Shown here piece after piece: positions 44,567 through 53,298 of a stretch of 64,000 nucleotides of DNA. A program made the position numbers and the translations under genes. The notes beneath the pieces were generated by a model. That model did no database searches. It was not told where the DNA came from and worked only from the letters and a program-made list of their open reading frames with translations. The stretch is from Polycladomyces zharkentensis. GTDB taxonomy: Bacteria > Bacillota > Bacilli > Thermoactinomycetales > JIR-001. The stretch covers positions 1-64,000 of the forward strand of contig NZ_JAFHAP010000009.1 in assembly GCF_016938855.1 (NCBI RefSeq). Reading direction: 5' to 3'. Every line of letters starts with the position of its first letter. Within the stretch, counting starts at the first letter, position 1.

Positions 44567-44583
44567 ATTCCGTTTAGTGGAAT
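44567..44583. promoter_or_regulatory. Candidate IclR-type operator, site 2
   Basis: ATTCC-GTTTAGT-GGAAT has perfect 5-bp arms and differs from site 1 at only a few positions. It lies 96 bases before the iclR-type gene, so it could serve autoregulation. Confidence 0.45.
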
Positions 44584-44678
44584 ATGGCATGATGATTGTA
44601 GGGATGAGGTGACAACAAACAGAAAACTGAGCCTCGATGCGTTCGTGGAGGAGATGATTGAGAAGAGGTGAAGATTCA

Positions 44679-45455
44679 GTGTCCGCTAAAACAAAGCCCC
44701 ACGAAAAGGCTGAATCGGGATTGCGAACCGTCCAACGGGCTTTGGACATTCTTTACTGCTTTACCCTGGAACAACAAGAGCTTTCTCTGACGGAAATCGC
44801 CAATAAAATTCAATTGGCCAAATCCACAACAACCCGTTTGCTCTCCACTTTGGAACAAAACAATTTCATCGTGAAAGATCCTGATACTTTGAAGTACCGC
44901 CTTGGTCAGGGATTGTATTATCTGGGGTATATTGCAGGAAAGTCCATTGAAATCAAAGAACTTGCAAAGCCCGTCATGCAACGGTTGCGGGACGAATCGC
45001 GTGAAACCGTTAACCTGTACGTTTTGGAAAACGATTCCCGGGTTTGTATCGAACAATGTGAAGGATTGCAGTCCGTTCGCCATTTGGTAAAAATCGGGGA
45101 GAAGCTGCCGCTGTGGGCAGGTGCCGGGGGAAAAGTGCTGTTAGCTTACCAACCGGCTGATTTTCAAAATCGTATTTTCGAACAAGTGCCTTCCCGTGAG
45201 CGATTGGAAGCGCTTCAACAGGAATTGCCCCAGATCAAATCGGAACGATGCGCATCCAGTATCGATGAGCGGGAGGTGGGCTCCGCCGCTGTCGCTGCAC
45301 CGATTTTCCATATCAACCACGAAGTGAAGGCTTGCTTATCCATCTCAGGTCCGACCAACCGGTTCACACCCGAGACGATCGATCGACTGAAGCAATTGGT
45401 CAAGAGAGGTGCAATGGCGATCTCAGAGAAGCTGGGATATCAGGAAAAGAGGTGA
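44679..45455 (+). CDS. IclR-family transcriptional regulator
   Basis: A 258-aa DNA-binding regulator. The N-terminal winged helix-turn-helix is recognisable from LRTVQRALDILYCF, LSLTEIANKIQLAKSTTTRLLSTLEQNNFI (about residues 36-65) and YRLGQGLYYLG (about 74-84). The C-terminal effector domain has ETVNLYVLEND and the ligand-pocket block SSIDEREVGSAAVAAPIF (about 193-210). The GTG at 44679 is preceded by GAGGTG. IclR regulators usually respond to an aromatic or organic acid and control an adjacent catabolic operon, which fits the genes downstream. The next gene starts 4 bases after its stop, so it is probably autoregulated. Confidence 0.93.
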   Translation: MSAKTKPHEKAESGLRTVQRALDILYCFTLEQQELSLTEIANKIQLAKSTTTRLLSTLEQNNFIVKDPDTLKYRLGQGLYYLGYIAGKSIEIKELAKPVMQRLRDESRETVNLYVLENDSRVCIEQCEGLQSVRHLVKIGEKLPLWAGAGGKVLLAYQPADFQNRIFEQVPSRERLEALQQELPQIKSERCASSIDEREVGSAAVAAPIFHINHEVKACLSISGPTNRFTPETIDRLKQLVKRGAMAISEKLGYQEKR

Positions 45456-45459
45456 CTGC

Positions 45460-46335
45460 ATGAAAGGCAGAAGCGCATTGGATGCGTATTCAAACGGGAA
45501 AGCCTGGTGGACCACAGCCATCAGTGATATCAAAAAAAATCAGATTACGATCAGAGGTTATCCGATTGAGGAGCTGATCGGCGAACTTTCATACAGCCAA
45601 ATGCTTTACCTGTTGTTGTGCGGGGAAGTGATCAGTCGAAGAAAGGCGGATTTGTTGGAGAGCGTGCTGGTGGCAGGGGCTGACCATGGTCCCAGAGCTC
45701 CTTCCATTGCAGCCGCTCGTATGGCGGCCACTTGCGGCATTTCGTTTAATTCCTGTGTGGCGACAGGCATGAACATGCTGGGAGATGTGCATGGTGGCGC
45801 TGTAGAAGATGCGATGAAGCTTTTTTATCAAACAAAAGAGTGGAGAGACGAACATCAATCCACTATCCAAACGGCGGTCGAGGAACAATTTACCCTGCTC
45901 CATCGACAAAAAATCAAGTTGCCCGGTTTTGGCCATCAGCTGCACGATGACGATCCCCGTGTAAAAAGGTTGTATCAATTGGCCCAAGAGCTGGTTGAGG
46001 AAGGAGAGATATCAGGTATTTATCTCTCGATCGCGCAAGAATTCAGAAGAAAATTGAAAGAGGCAAAAAACAAACCGATCACCATGAACATTGATGGTGT
46101 TTCTGCGGCCATTCAATGTGAATTGGGAATCCCGGCGGAAGCTGCGAAGGGAATCTTCGCCCTATCACGAGGAATGGGCATCGTGGCGCACGCATTTGAG
46201 GAACTGATGAATGGCGTTCTCATCAAAGGTCCTTGCCCCGACCAGGATAACCTGGTTCAATACAATGGCGCTTCCCTACGCCATTTGGTAAAGGGGGGAG
46301 AAACAGATGAGTGTAAAAGCGGAACTGTATATTGA
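45460..46335 (+). CDS. Citryl-CoA lyase-like (short citrate synthase family protein)
   Basis: Citrate-synthase-fold protein of only 291 aa (true synthases have 370-430), the size of stand-alone citryl-CoA lyases. All three catalytic positions are recognisable: His in GDVHGGAVEDAM (about residues 108-119), His in LPGFGHQLHDDDPR (about 153-166) and Asp in TMNIDGVSAAI (about 209-219). It should catalyse aldol cleavage (or the reverse) of a 3-hydroxy-3-carboxyacyl-CoA to an acyl-CoA and a 2-oxo acid. AAAGAGGTGA precedes the ATG. Its end overlaps the aldehyde dehydrogenase gene by 29 bases. Substrate may be citryl-CoA or a related CoA ester made by the CoA transferase at 52014. Confidence 0.82.
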   Translation: MKGRSALDAYSNGKAWWTTAISDIKKNQITIRGYPIEELIGELSYSQMLYLLLCGEVISRRKADLLESVLVAGADHGPRAPSIAAARMAATCGISFNSCVATGMNMLGDVHGGAVEDAMKLFYQTKEWRDEHQSTIQTAVEEQFTLLHRQKIKLPGFGHQLHDDDPRVKRLYQLAQELVEEGEISGIYLSIAQEFRRKLKEAKNKPITMNIDGVSAAIQCELGIPAEAAKGIFALSRGMGIVAHAFEELMNGVLIKGPCPDQDNLVQYNGASLRHLVKGGETDECKSGTVY

Positions 46336-47743
46336 CGGAAAATGGGTCGGCTCGGATCGGCAGCTCGTCCCCGTCGTAAACCCCTACACCGGAGAGACGA
46401 TCGGTCAACAAGTGCTGGCTACACCGGCCGACGTGGAGCAGGCGCTGCAATCCGCATTTGAAGCAAAAAAACAGATCGCGCAAATCCCCGGTTTTGAGCG
46501 GGCGAAAATCTTGAAGCATGCCGCTCGAAATCTGGAAGCGGAAAAAGAGCGGTTTGCCGGATTGATTTCGATGGAGCTGGGAAAACCGTTGAAAAATACG
46601 TTGGATGAAGTATCGAGATCCATCGAAACACTGGAGTTGTCCGGGGAAGAAGCCAAACGGCTTCATGGTGAAACCATCTATGGAGATGCATCCCCCAGGG
46701 GCACGGATGCGATGGCTGTGACGTTCCGCGTACCGGTTGGCGTTGTTGCCGCCATTACACCGTTTAACGCCCCTTTGAACTTAATCTGTCATAAAATCGG
46801 CCCGGCTTTCGCGGCCGGAAACAGCGTGATCCTCAAGCCGGCACCGCAGACGCCTTTCATCGCCGTGGAGTTGCTGAAATTATTGTTAAAGTCGGGATTT
46901 CCCGAAAAGGGGATCAATATGGTGCTGGGCGGGGCCGAGATTGGGCAACAAATCGTCAAGGATGATCGGGTGAATGTCGTATCTTTCACCGGGGGAGTGA
47001 TGGCTGGGCGGAATATCTGTGAGACGGCCGGTATGAAAAAAGTACTGCTTGAACTTGGTGGAAATGCGGCCACGATTGTGCACGAGGATGCCGATTTGCA
47101 GTATGCCGCCCGTCTGTGTGCCGCAACAGGCTTCAGCAATTCCGGACAAAGCTGCATTTCGGTCCAGCGGATCTATGTACACCATTCCGTTGCCGAACGA
47201 TTTACCGAATACTTGCGAAAAGAAGTGGAGCAGTTAAAAATCGGAAATCCCCTGTCAGAGGACACCGATGTGGGATGTATGGTCGATGAGCGGGCTGCCA
47301 TCCGGGTCATGGATTGGATTGAAGAAGCCATAGAATCCGGGGCTGAATTGATCATCGGCGGAAAACGGTCAGGAGCAACGGTAGAGCCGACAATTTTATT
47401 CAATCCGCCCCGCGATGTAAAGGTAGTGTGCGAAGAAGTATTTGGACCGGTCGTTTCCATTATTCCGTACCAAACCATCGAACGGGCGATTGAGGAAGCG
47501 AACCGTTCCCTGTTTGGACTGCAAGCCGGAATCTTTACCAACCGGATTGATTTGGCCTACAAGGTCGCCCGCCAACTGGAAGTGGGAGGTGTCGTGATCA
47601 ATGGAACATCGAACTTCCGACTGGATCATTGGCCTTATGGGGGCGTAAAACACAGCGGGATTGGACGTGAAGGTCCGCGTTATGCGATTGAGGAGATGAC
47701 GGAAACGAAAATGATTGTTTTAAAGATGCCGACTCCTATATAA
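46307..47743 (+). CDS. NAD(P)-dependent aldehyde dehydrogenase
   Basis: A 478-aa ALDH-superfamily enzyme. It has the N-terminal LYIDGKWV, cofactor loop VVSFTGGVMAG (about residues 224-234; the usual Ser after TG is Gly), catalytic Glu249 in LLELGGNA and catalytic Cys283 in SGQSCISVQR. The C-terminal PYGGVKHSGIGREGP is standard. It is more like glyceraldehyde-type and semialdehyde dehydrogenases than long-chain fatty aldehyde enzymes. It overlaps the lyase gene by 29 bases, which implies coupled translation, so it probably oxidises an aldehyde formed in the same pathway, perhaps by the ThDP enzyme at 49529. Confidence 0.9.
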   Translation: MSVKAELYIDGKWVGSDRQLVPVVNPYTGETIGQQVLATPADVEQALQSAFEAKKQIAQIPGFERAKILKHAARNLEAEKERFAGLISMELGKPLKNTLDEVSRSIETLELSGEEAKRLHGETIYGDASPRGTDAMAVTFRVPVGVVAAITPFNAPLNLICHKIGPAFAAGNSVILKPAPQTPFIAVELLKLLLKSGFPEKGINMVLGGAEIGQQIVKDDRVNVVSFTGGVMAGRNICETAGMKKVLLELGGNAATIVHEDADLQYAARLCAATGFSNSGQSCISVQRIYVHHSVAERFTEYLRKEVEQLKIGNPLSEDTDVGCMVDERAAIRVMDWIEEAIESGAELIIGGKRSGATVEPTILFNPPRDVKVVCEEVFGPVVSIIPYQTIERAIEEANRSLFGLQAGIFTNRIDLAYKVARQLEVGGVVINGTSNFRLDHWPYGGVKHSGIGREGPRYAIEEMTETKMIVLKMPTPI

Positions 47744-47755
47744 AAGGTGGTCTTG

Positions 47756-48532
47756 ATGGAACGAACAAAGAAGGTCTCAATCAGAGGAAAATCCTTGGGA
47801 ACAACGCAACCGCTCATTTGTACCCCGTTGGTCGGAAGCGATACGGATCAAATCATGTCAGAAGTGGCGAAGATCCGCCCAAAAGAGCCTGACATGGTTG
47901 AATGGCGCGTCGATTTTTTCAAGAATCTGGGGAATACGACGGCAGTCATCGAAACAGCGTCCAAGATTCGGGAAGCATTGGGCCGGATTCCGCTTTTGTT
48001 TACGATTCGCTCCGAAAAAGAAGGAGGGCAACCGATCTCTTTGACGGAGAAAGAAAAGATGCAATTATATGCAAAAGTATGCGAAAGCGGGAACATCGAT
48101 CTGATCGACTGCGAACTGTTTCACGATGATGAAGAACTTCTCTGGCTTCGCCAAGTGTCAAAGGAATATGATGTTCGTTTGATCCTGTCGTATCATCATT
48201 TTCATCTCACGCCCGGCTATGAAGAAATTCTGAACAAGCTATTGAAAGCGGAATCATATGGGGCAGATATGGCCAAAGTTGCCGTGATGCCAACTTCAAC
48301 CGATGATGTCTTGGTTTTATTAAAAGCAACGCAAGATGCGCATAAACAGATGAACATCCCGATCATTACCATATCCATGGGGAATTTGGGAGCGATCACT
48401 CGTATGATTGGTTGGTTTTTTGGTTCCTCCGTCACCTTTGCAGTGGGTGAAAATCATTCAGCCCCGGGGCAAATTCCGATTGACGATCTCAAAACAGTTC
48501 TCAAGATCATTCAAAGGTCAGCAGGTGTGTAA
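47756..48532 (+). CDS. aroD: Type I 3-dehydroquinate dehydratase-like protein
   Basis: A 258-aa Schiff-base enzyme of the type I dehydroquinase family. The conserved blocks are present: VEWRVDFF (about residues 42-49), LFTIRSEKEGG, LSYHHFHLTP with the catalytic His, MAKVAVMP with the Schiff-base Lys, and GSSVTFAVGENHSAPGQIPIDDL near the end. In anabolism it makes dehydroshikimate, but a copy in a catabolic operon suggests quinate-type degradation or a changed substrate. The ATG at 47756 has AAAGGTGG 5 bases upstream. The next gene begins 1 base after its stop. Confidence 0.9.
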   Translation: MERTKKVSIRGKSLGTTQPLICTPLVGSDTDQIMSEVAKIRPKEPDMVEWRVDFFKNLGNTTAVIETASKIREALGRIPLLFTIRSEKEGGQPISLTEKEKMQLYAKVCESGNIDLIDCELFHDDEELLWLRQVSKEYDVRLILSYHHFHLTPGYEEILNKLLKAESYGADMAKVAVMPTSTDDVLVLLKATQDAHKQMNIPIITISMGNLGAITRMIGWFFGSSVTFAVGENHSAPGQIPIDDLKTVLKIIQRSAGV

Positions 48533-48533
48533 T

Positions 48534-49532
48534 ATGTGGGAGCTATACCTGAACAAGCCACATGATATGGTGTTAAGAAAGGTTGAAAGACAACCTCCTC
48601 TAAAAGATGATGAAGTGAAAATCCAGTTAATCTATGGAGGGATTTGCGGCTCGGATCTTCGCGTTTTCAAAGGGAACCTGAAGCACGCTTCCTATCCAAT
48701 CCGGGCTGGTCATGAAGTGTTGGGTCGCGTTGTTGAGAAAGGCAAAGATGTCAAATATGAAATCGGCACGAGAGTGGTTCTTCTACCCAATACATTTTGT
48801 GGCGAATGTGATTTGTGCTCAGCCGGAAAAACCAATATCTGCAGGCACAAAAAATCATTGGGGATCAATACCGACGGTGGATTTATCGAAGAGTTGATTG
48901 TTCCGTCCAAATATGTTTTGCCGATTCCTGACGATGTACCCGATAACAAAGCGATATTGATTGAACCCTTTGCTGTCATCGTGCATGCGTTCAAAAAAGT
49001 CAACATCATGAAAGATCGTTCTGTTGCCATTGTGGGTTGCGGAAATGAGGGCATGCTGGCCGCCGTTTTGGCCCATTATTTGGGGGCGCATGTGACGGCA
49101 ATGGATATTAACCCGGCAAAACTCGAAATGGTGAGGAATCTGGGGGATATACGAACAGCCCATCCCAATGAAATCAATGGCGAAACCTTTGATATCGTGA
49201 TCGAAGCGGCCGGAACCAGGCAATCGATTGAACGGGGTTTGCAGATGGTGAATCCCGGAGGGGAAATGGTGCTGATTGGCATGACGCAGGAAGCCAGTTT
49301 TCCCGTCACGCATTTTGTCAGAAATGAGCTCACTTTATATGGATCAATTATCTACCATTATCCCTCCGACTTTTTGCAGAGCATTGAGTATCTGCGAGAT
49401 CACCGCTTCAATGTCAACGATATCATCTCCAGAATCGTGCCATTTACCAAGTTTCGGGAAGCATACGAATGGGCTTTGTCAGGAGATTACGGAAAAATAC
49501 TCTTGGATTTTAGGGGAGGGTGTGATGGATGA
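48534..49532 (+). CDS. Zinc-dependent medium-chain dehydrogenase
   Basis: Alcohol or polyol dehydrogenase of 332 aa. The catalytic zinc ligands are recognisable in GICGSD (Cys about 36) and AGHE (about 57-60). The structural zinc site is CGECDLCSAGKTNIC. A Rossmann fold follows, with VAIVGCGNEGML (about 163-174; G-C-G-N-E-G) and DINPAKLEM. It resembles L-threonine/L-idonate/sorbitol dehydrogenases. AGGTG precedes the ATG at 48534; upstream extension of the frame lies inside aroD. It ends in an ATGA overlap with the ThDP gene. Expected role: oxidation of a hydroxyl group in the pathway, with NAD or NADP. Confidence 0.9.
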   Translation: MWELYLNKPHDMVLRKVERQPPLKDDEVKIQLIYGGICGSDLRVFKGNLKHASYPIRAGHEVLGRVVEKGKDVKYEIGTRVVLLPNTFCGECDLCSAGKTNICRHKKSLGINTDGGFIEELIVPSKYVLPIPDDVPDNKAILIEPFAVIVHAFKKVNIMKDRSVAIVGCGNEGMLAAVLAHYLGAHVTAMDINPAKLEMVRNLGDIRTAHPNEINGETFDIVIEAAGTRQSIERGLQMVNPGGEMVLIGMTQEASFPVTHFVRNELTLYGSIIYHYPSDFLQSIEYLRDHRFNVNDIISRIVPFTKFREAYEWALSGDYGKILLDFRGGCDG

Positions 49533-51292
49533 AACAACCGGTTGCCCATCAGTTCGTCAGATACCTTGAAAACCGGGGAATCCAACATATTTTTGGGCTG
49601 TGCGGACACACCAATATCGCGGTGTTGAGTGCGTTGGAGAACAGTACGATCAAATTTGTGAATACGCGCCATGAACAGATTGCGGCACATATGGCCGATG
49701 GATACGCCCGGGCGAAAAAACAAACCTCGGTTGTCTTGACTCACTTGGGACCGGGTTTAACCAACGCTGCAACAGGGGTTGCCAACGCGGCCTTGGATTC
49801 GATTCCCATGGTTGTCATCGCGGGAGATGTGCCCAGCCATTTCTATGGGAAACATCCTCATCAGGAGATCAATCTTCATGCAGATGCTTCCCAATATGAA
49901 ATCTATCGTCCCTTTGTCAAACGCGCTTGGCGTGTCGATCGCCCGGATCTGTTTCCCGAAATCATGGAAAAGGCGTTTCAGTTGGCGGAAAGCGGAAGAC
50001 CGGGCCCTGTTTTGGTATCCGTTCCGATGGATATTTTCTCGAAAGAAATCGATGTTGCCTTGTTCGATCGATTGAAACATCACACCAAACACCTGCACAA
50101 GCCATCCATAGATGATGAAACCGCCAGACAAATCATCGAGAAATTGATCGAAGCGAAACATCCTCTGATCTATGCCGGAGGAGGCGTGATATTGGCGGAC
50201 GCTGCTTCCGAATTACGGGAAATGGTGGATCATCTCAGCATTCCGGTAGCTTATACCTTGATGGGGAAGGGAGCCATTTCTGATGATCATCCCTTCGCTT
50301 TGGGGATGACGGGTTTTTGGGGGACAAAGTTTGTGAATGACACCTGCCGGAATGCGGACCTGATTCTGGCGCTGGGCACCCGTTTTTCAGAGGCAGACTG
50401 CAGTTCCTGGGAACCGGAATACACATTTCATTTCCCAACGACCAAGCTGATACACATTGATATTGATCCGAATGAAATTGGAAGAAATTATCCGGCGGAG
50501 ATAGGAGTTGTCGCTGATCTGAAGCAGGCTCTCACCGTTCTGAACCGTGTTGCCAAAGAAATCATTCCGGGTGGGAGACAAAATGAAGCATTCAAACGAA
50601 AGATCGCTGAATATAAAGAAGAGTTCAGAAACAAGATTCGAGTACACGTTGAGGATCATTCCTATCCGATGAGACCGGAACGGATTTTACAAGAGGTTCG
50701 TGAGGTTTTGCCAAAAGATGCGTATATCACGACTGACGTCGGTTGGAATAAAAACGGAGTGGGACAACAGTTTCCGGTTTATGAAGCTGGCACGATCCTT
50801 ACTCCCGGCGGTTATGCAACGATGGGATTCGGTGCTCCGGCTGCCTTGGGGGCCAAGATTGCTCAGCCGGATAAAGTCGTGGTTTCCTTGGTGGGAGATG
50901 GTGGGTTTGGACAAAACCCTTCGGTACTTGCGACCGCTGCGGAAGAAAACATCCCGGTGGTTTGGGTGGTGATGAACAATTTTGCCTATGGGACGATCGC
51001 AGGTTTGCAGAAAGCTCATTACGGCACAACGCATGGCACGGTATTTCAGAGAGACGGAGAGCCTTATTCGCCGGATTTTGCAGCCATCGCAAAAGCGTAC
51101 GGAGTGGAAGGGGTAAAAATCCAATCTGCGGAAGAGTTTAAACCCGCCCTTCAACGGGCCATCGCATCCAATCAACCGTTTGTCATCGACGTGGCCATGC
51201 TAAACGAACCCGTTCCTACCGCAGGGCATTGGAATATTATGGATATTTACTCTCCCCATAAAAAAGTTCATCACGTTTCGGTATCCCATTAA
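49529..51292 (+). CDS. Thiamine-diphosphate-dependent enzyme (acetolactate synthase-like)
   Basis: A 587-aa ThDP enzyme of the acetohydroxyacid synthase/decarboxylase superfamily. The N-terminal domain has the catalytic glutamate in NTRHEQIAAHMADGYAR (about residues 44-60). The middle domain has PLIYAGGGV. The C-terminal ThDP motif is GDGGFGQNPSVLATAAEENIPVVWVVMNN: the GDG signature is followed by NN about 27 residues later, as expected. The FGLCGHTNIAVLSAL opening is unlike anabolic IlvB and indicates a separate subgroup. No small regulatory subunit is nearby. It probably decarboxylates or ligates a 2-oxo acid released by the lyase. A 4-base overlap links it to the dehydrogenase. Confidence 0.88.
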   Translation: MKQPVAHQFVRYLENRGIQHIFGLCGHTNIAVLSALENSTIKFVNTRHEQIAAHMADGYARAKKQTSVVLTHLGPGLTNAATGVANAALDSIPMVVIAGDVPSHFYGKHPHQEINLHADASQYEIYRPFVKRAWRVDRPDLFPEIMEKAFQLAESGRPGPVLVSVPMDIFSKEIDVALFDRLKHHTKHLHKPSIDDETARQIIEKLIEAKHPLIYAGGGVILADAASELREMVDHLSIPVAYTLMGKGAISDDHPFALGMTGFWGTKFVNDTCRNADLILALGTRFSEADCSSWEPEYTFHFPTTKLIHIDIDPNEIGRNYPAEIGVVADLKQALTVLNRVAKEIIPGGRQNEAFKRKIAEYKEEFRNKIRVHVEDHSYPMRPERILQEVREVLPKDAYITTDVGWNKNGVGQQFPVYEAGTILTPGGYATMGFGAPAALGAKIAQPDKVVVSLVGDGGFGQNPSVLATAAEENIPVVWVVMNNFAYGTIAGLQKAHYGTTHGTVFQRDGEPYSPDFAAIAKAYGVEGVKIQSAEEFKPALQRAIASNQPFVIDVAMLNEPVPTAGHWNIMDIYSPHKKVHHVSVSH

Positions 51293-51322
51293 TTCATCAT
51301 AAAAAATCAGGAGGGTAACAAA

Positions 51323-51736
51323 ATGAGTAACCAAATCAAGGAAAAGGAAGAAATGAAAATCAAAGTGTTGGATCAATTCAAGGATGCCAAAACATTGTGG
51401 CTCGGATTGGAACAGCCGGAATTGAATCAGATCCGCAAGGTATTCCAACTGATCACCCCGGAAACTGTAGGTTCAAAGCACATCATGGCGGGAATCACCA
51501 TTTTTTCTCCGGGAGAAGCGAGTTCTCTTCACAACCATCCAGGTTCCGAGGAAATGGATGTGGTGATCAAAGGTTCCGGAGAAGTCGTCGATGCGACCGG
51601 CAATCGACGTCCGTTTAAGGAAGGTGATTTCATGTTTATTCCGGAGGGGGAATATCACCAGCATGTCAACACTGGTGATGAACCGCTTTGGTTATTGTGG
51701 TGCTACAGTCCGCAAGGATATTTGCCGAAGGATTGA
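51323..51736 (+). CDS. Cupin-domain protein
   Basis: A 137-aa single-domain cupin. Motif 1 is HNHPGSEEMDVVIKGSG (about residues 73-89), with two His and one Glu as metal ligands. Motif 2 is GDFMFIPEGEYHQHVN (about 101-116), with the third His. GGAGGGTAAC precedes the ATG. Small cupins in catabolic operons act as isomerases, decarboxylases, dioxygenases or sensors; the sequence does not decide. Spacing of 30 bases to the ThDP gene supports operon membership. Confidence 0.88.
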   Translation: MSNQIKEKEEMKIKVLDQFKDAKTLWLGLEQPELNQIRKVFQLITPETVGSKHIMAGITIFSPGEASSLHNHPGSEEMDVVIKGSGEVVDATGNRRPFKEGDFMFIPEGEYHQHVNTGDEPLWLLWCYSPQGYLPKD

Positions 51737-51779
51737 ATCAGAAGGGGGAGCTCCCCCCTTCTGGAACATGATGAGGAGA

Positions 51780-52005
51780 GAATGCGATGAGTTCCACATA
51801 CAGTGGATTATTCAGCTATTTTGGCGATGATGCCCTGACCTCATTGTTGGCATCGAGGCTCGCTCCATCCCGGAAAAAGGGGAAGAAGCTGATACTACGA
51901 AAATGTCGGGTATGAAATGAAAAAATGATTGAAACCTGCCGTGATACCAAAGAATTGGTATTGTTGCCCGGACTTGTCGATCAGCATACTCAACGAGCGA
52001 AAGAG
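51780..52005 (+). pseudogene. Amidohydrolase (dihydropyrimidinase/allantoinase-like) gene remnant
   Basis: Between the cupin and CoA transferase genes the sequence encodes, in shifting frames, IVGIEARSIPEKGEEADTTK (about 51845-51905) and ELVLLPGLVDQHTQ (about 51950-51992). Together they match the N-terminal region of dihydroorotase-type amidohydrolases, which read D-G-K-I-V-x-I and L-V-L-P-G-L-V-D-x-H-x-H. The metal-binding HxH is lost (HTQ) and the rest of the enzyme is gone, replaced by the start of the next gene. A 42-codon frame (51787-51915) is part of this remnant, not a gene. Confidence 0.55.
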
Positions 52006-52013
52006 GGAGGACG

Positions 52014-53213
52014 ATGAGCCGATTAGCGTTGGAAGGAGTAAAAGTACTCGATGTCTCGACCATGATCGCTGCCCCGTTTGGTGCGGTATTGTTGGGGGAT
52101 TTCGGTGCAGATGTCATCAAAATTGAAATGCCCGGCAAAGGGGATACGCTTCGGCACGTAGGTCCTTTTTTCAATGATGAGCCGTTACGCTGGCCCGGTT
52201 TGTCCAGAAATAAAAAATCGTTGACGCTCGATCTGCATAAACCGGAAGCTATCGAAATCTTTAAACAGTTGGTCGAGAAAGTGGATGTGTTAATTGAAAA
52301 CTTTCGCCCCGGTACATTGGAGAAGTGGGGAATTGGATACGATGTTCTAAAGGAAATCAACCCTCGATTGATCATGATCAGAGTATCCGGATATGGACAA
52401 ACGGGACCCTTTCGGGAAAAAGCGGGCTTTGGGACTCCCGCTACAGCCTTTAGTGGATTTACTTATCTCCAGGGTTATCCGGATCGGCCTCCCGTAAGCC
52501 CTCCCTTTTCATTGACGGACTATATTACCGGGATTTATGTTGCCTTTGCGGCTGTTACCGCCCTCTATCATCGCGACGTTCATCCGAATGGAAGCGGCCA
52601 AATGGTGGACATTGCCTTGTACGAATCCGTTTTCCGAATGATGGAATTCTTGATTGCCGAATATGAAAAACTGGGCAAAGTGCGAGAAAGATCACCTGGT
52701 TTAAGTGGACATTCCAGTCCGGCGGGTACGTTTATGACAAAGGACGGGCACTGGGTCGTGCTGGTAACCAGCACGGATTCGACTTTTGAAAGACTTGCGA
52801 AAGCGATGAACAGAGAAGACCTGCTCTTAAATGAGAACTTTTGCACCAATGAACAGAGACTGAAACACCACGACGAAACCAATCAGATTGTGGCGGACTG
52901 GATTCGATCCTTGCCGAGAGATGAACTGTTACAACGCCTGGATGAATATGGGGTTCCTGTCAGTCCCATCTTGAGTATTCAAGATATTTTCGAGCATCCT
53001 CATTATCAGGCGCGGGAAAACATCATTGAGGTTGCCCATCCTCGCCTTGGTAAGATCAAAGTTCCGGGATTTGTTCCGAAATTTGAAAAAACGCCGGGGA
53101 GCATTCGGCAGATCGCCCCTGACCTTGGGGAACACAATCATGAGATTTTAACCACATGGCTGGGATTGTCTGCATCGGAGATAGAAGAATTGAAAAAGAA
53201 AAAAGTGATCTGA
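52014..53213 (+). CDS. Class III CoA transferase (CaiB/BaiF family)
   Basis: CoA-transferase of 399 aa. The N-terminal GVKVLDVSTMIAAPFGAVLLGDFGADVIKIE is the CoA-binding Rossmann motif, and the catalytic aspartate lies in GQMVDIALYES (about residue 201). The sequence is closer to succinyl-CoA:malate/citramalate and formyl-CoA transferase types than to the racemase-like paralogue at 21866, since the HDxNY motif is lacking. GAGGGAGGACG precedes the ATG. As the last gene of the operon, it is expected to load CoA onto a dicarboxylic or tricarboxylic acid that the citryl-CoA-lyase-like enzyme can cleave. Confidence 0.88.
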   Translation: MSRLALEGVKVLDVSTMIAAPFGAVLLGDFGADVIKIEMPGKGDTLRHVGPFFNDEPLRWPGLSRNKKSLTLDLHKPEAIEIFKQLVEKVDVLIENFRPGTLEKWGIGYDVLKEINPRLIMIRVSGYGQTGPFREKAGFGTPATAFSGFTYLQGYPDRPPVSPPFSLTDYITGIYVAFAAVTALYHRDVHPNGSGQMVDIALYESVFRMMEFLIAEYEKLGKVRERSPGLSGHSSPAGTFMTKDGHWVVLVTSTDSTFERLAKAMNREDLLLNENFCTNEQRLKHHDETNQIVADWIRSLPRDELLQRLDEYGVPVSPILSIQDIFEHPHYQARENIIEVAHPRLGKIKVPGFVPKFEKTPGSIRQIAPDLGEHNHEILTTWLGLSASEIEELKKKKVI

Positions 53214-53223
53214 ATAGGGTAAG

Positions 53224-53278
53224 GCGGCCTTTTCCCAAGTCCCGCGCATCAAAGTATGGCCGGGTGGGAAAAGGTCGC
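53224..53278. terminator. Long hairpin between convergent genes
   Basis: GCGGCCTTTTCCCA (53224-53237) and TGGGAAAAGGTCGC (53265-53278) form a 14-bp stem with one G-T pair and a 27-base loop. No T run follows on either strand. It may stop transcription from both sides by structure or be a REP-like element. Confidence 0.5.
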
Positions 53279-53298
53279 ATGTTTGTGGAAACGAACGT

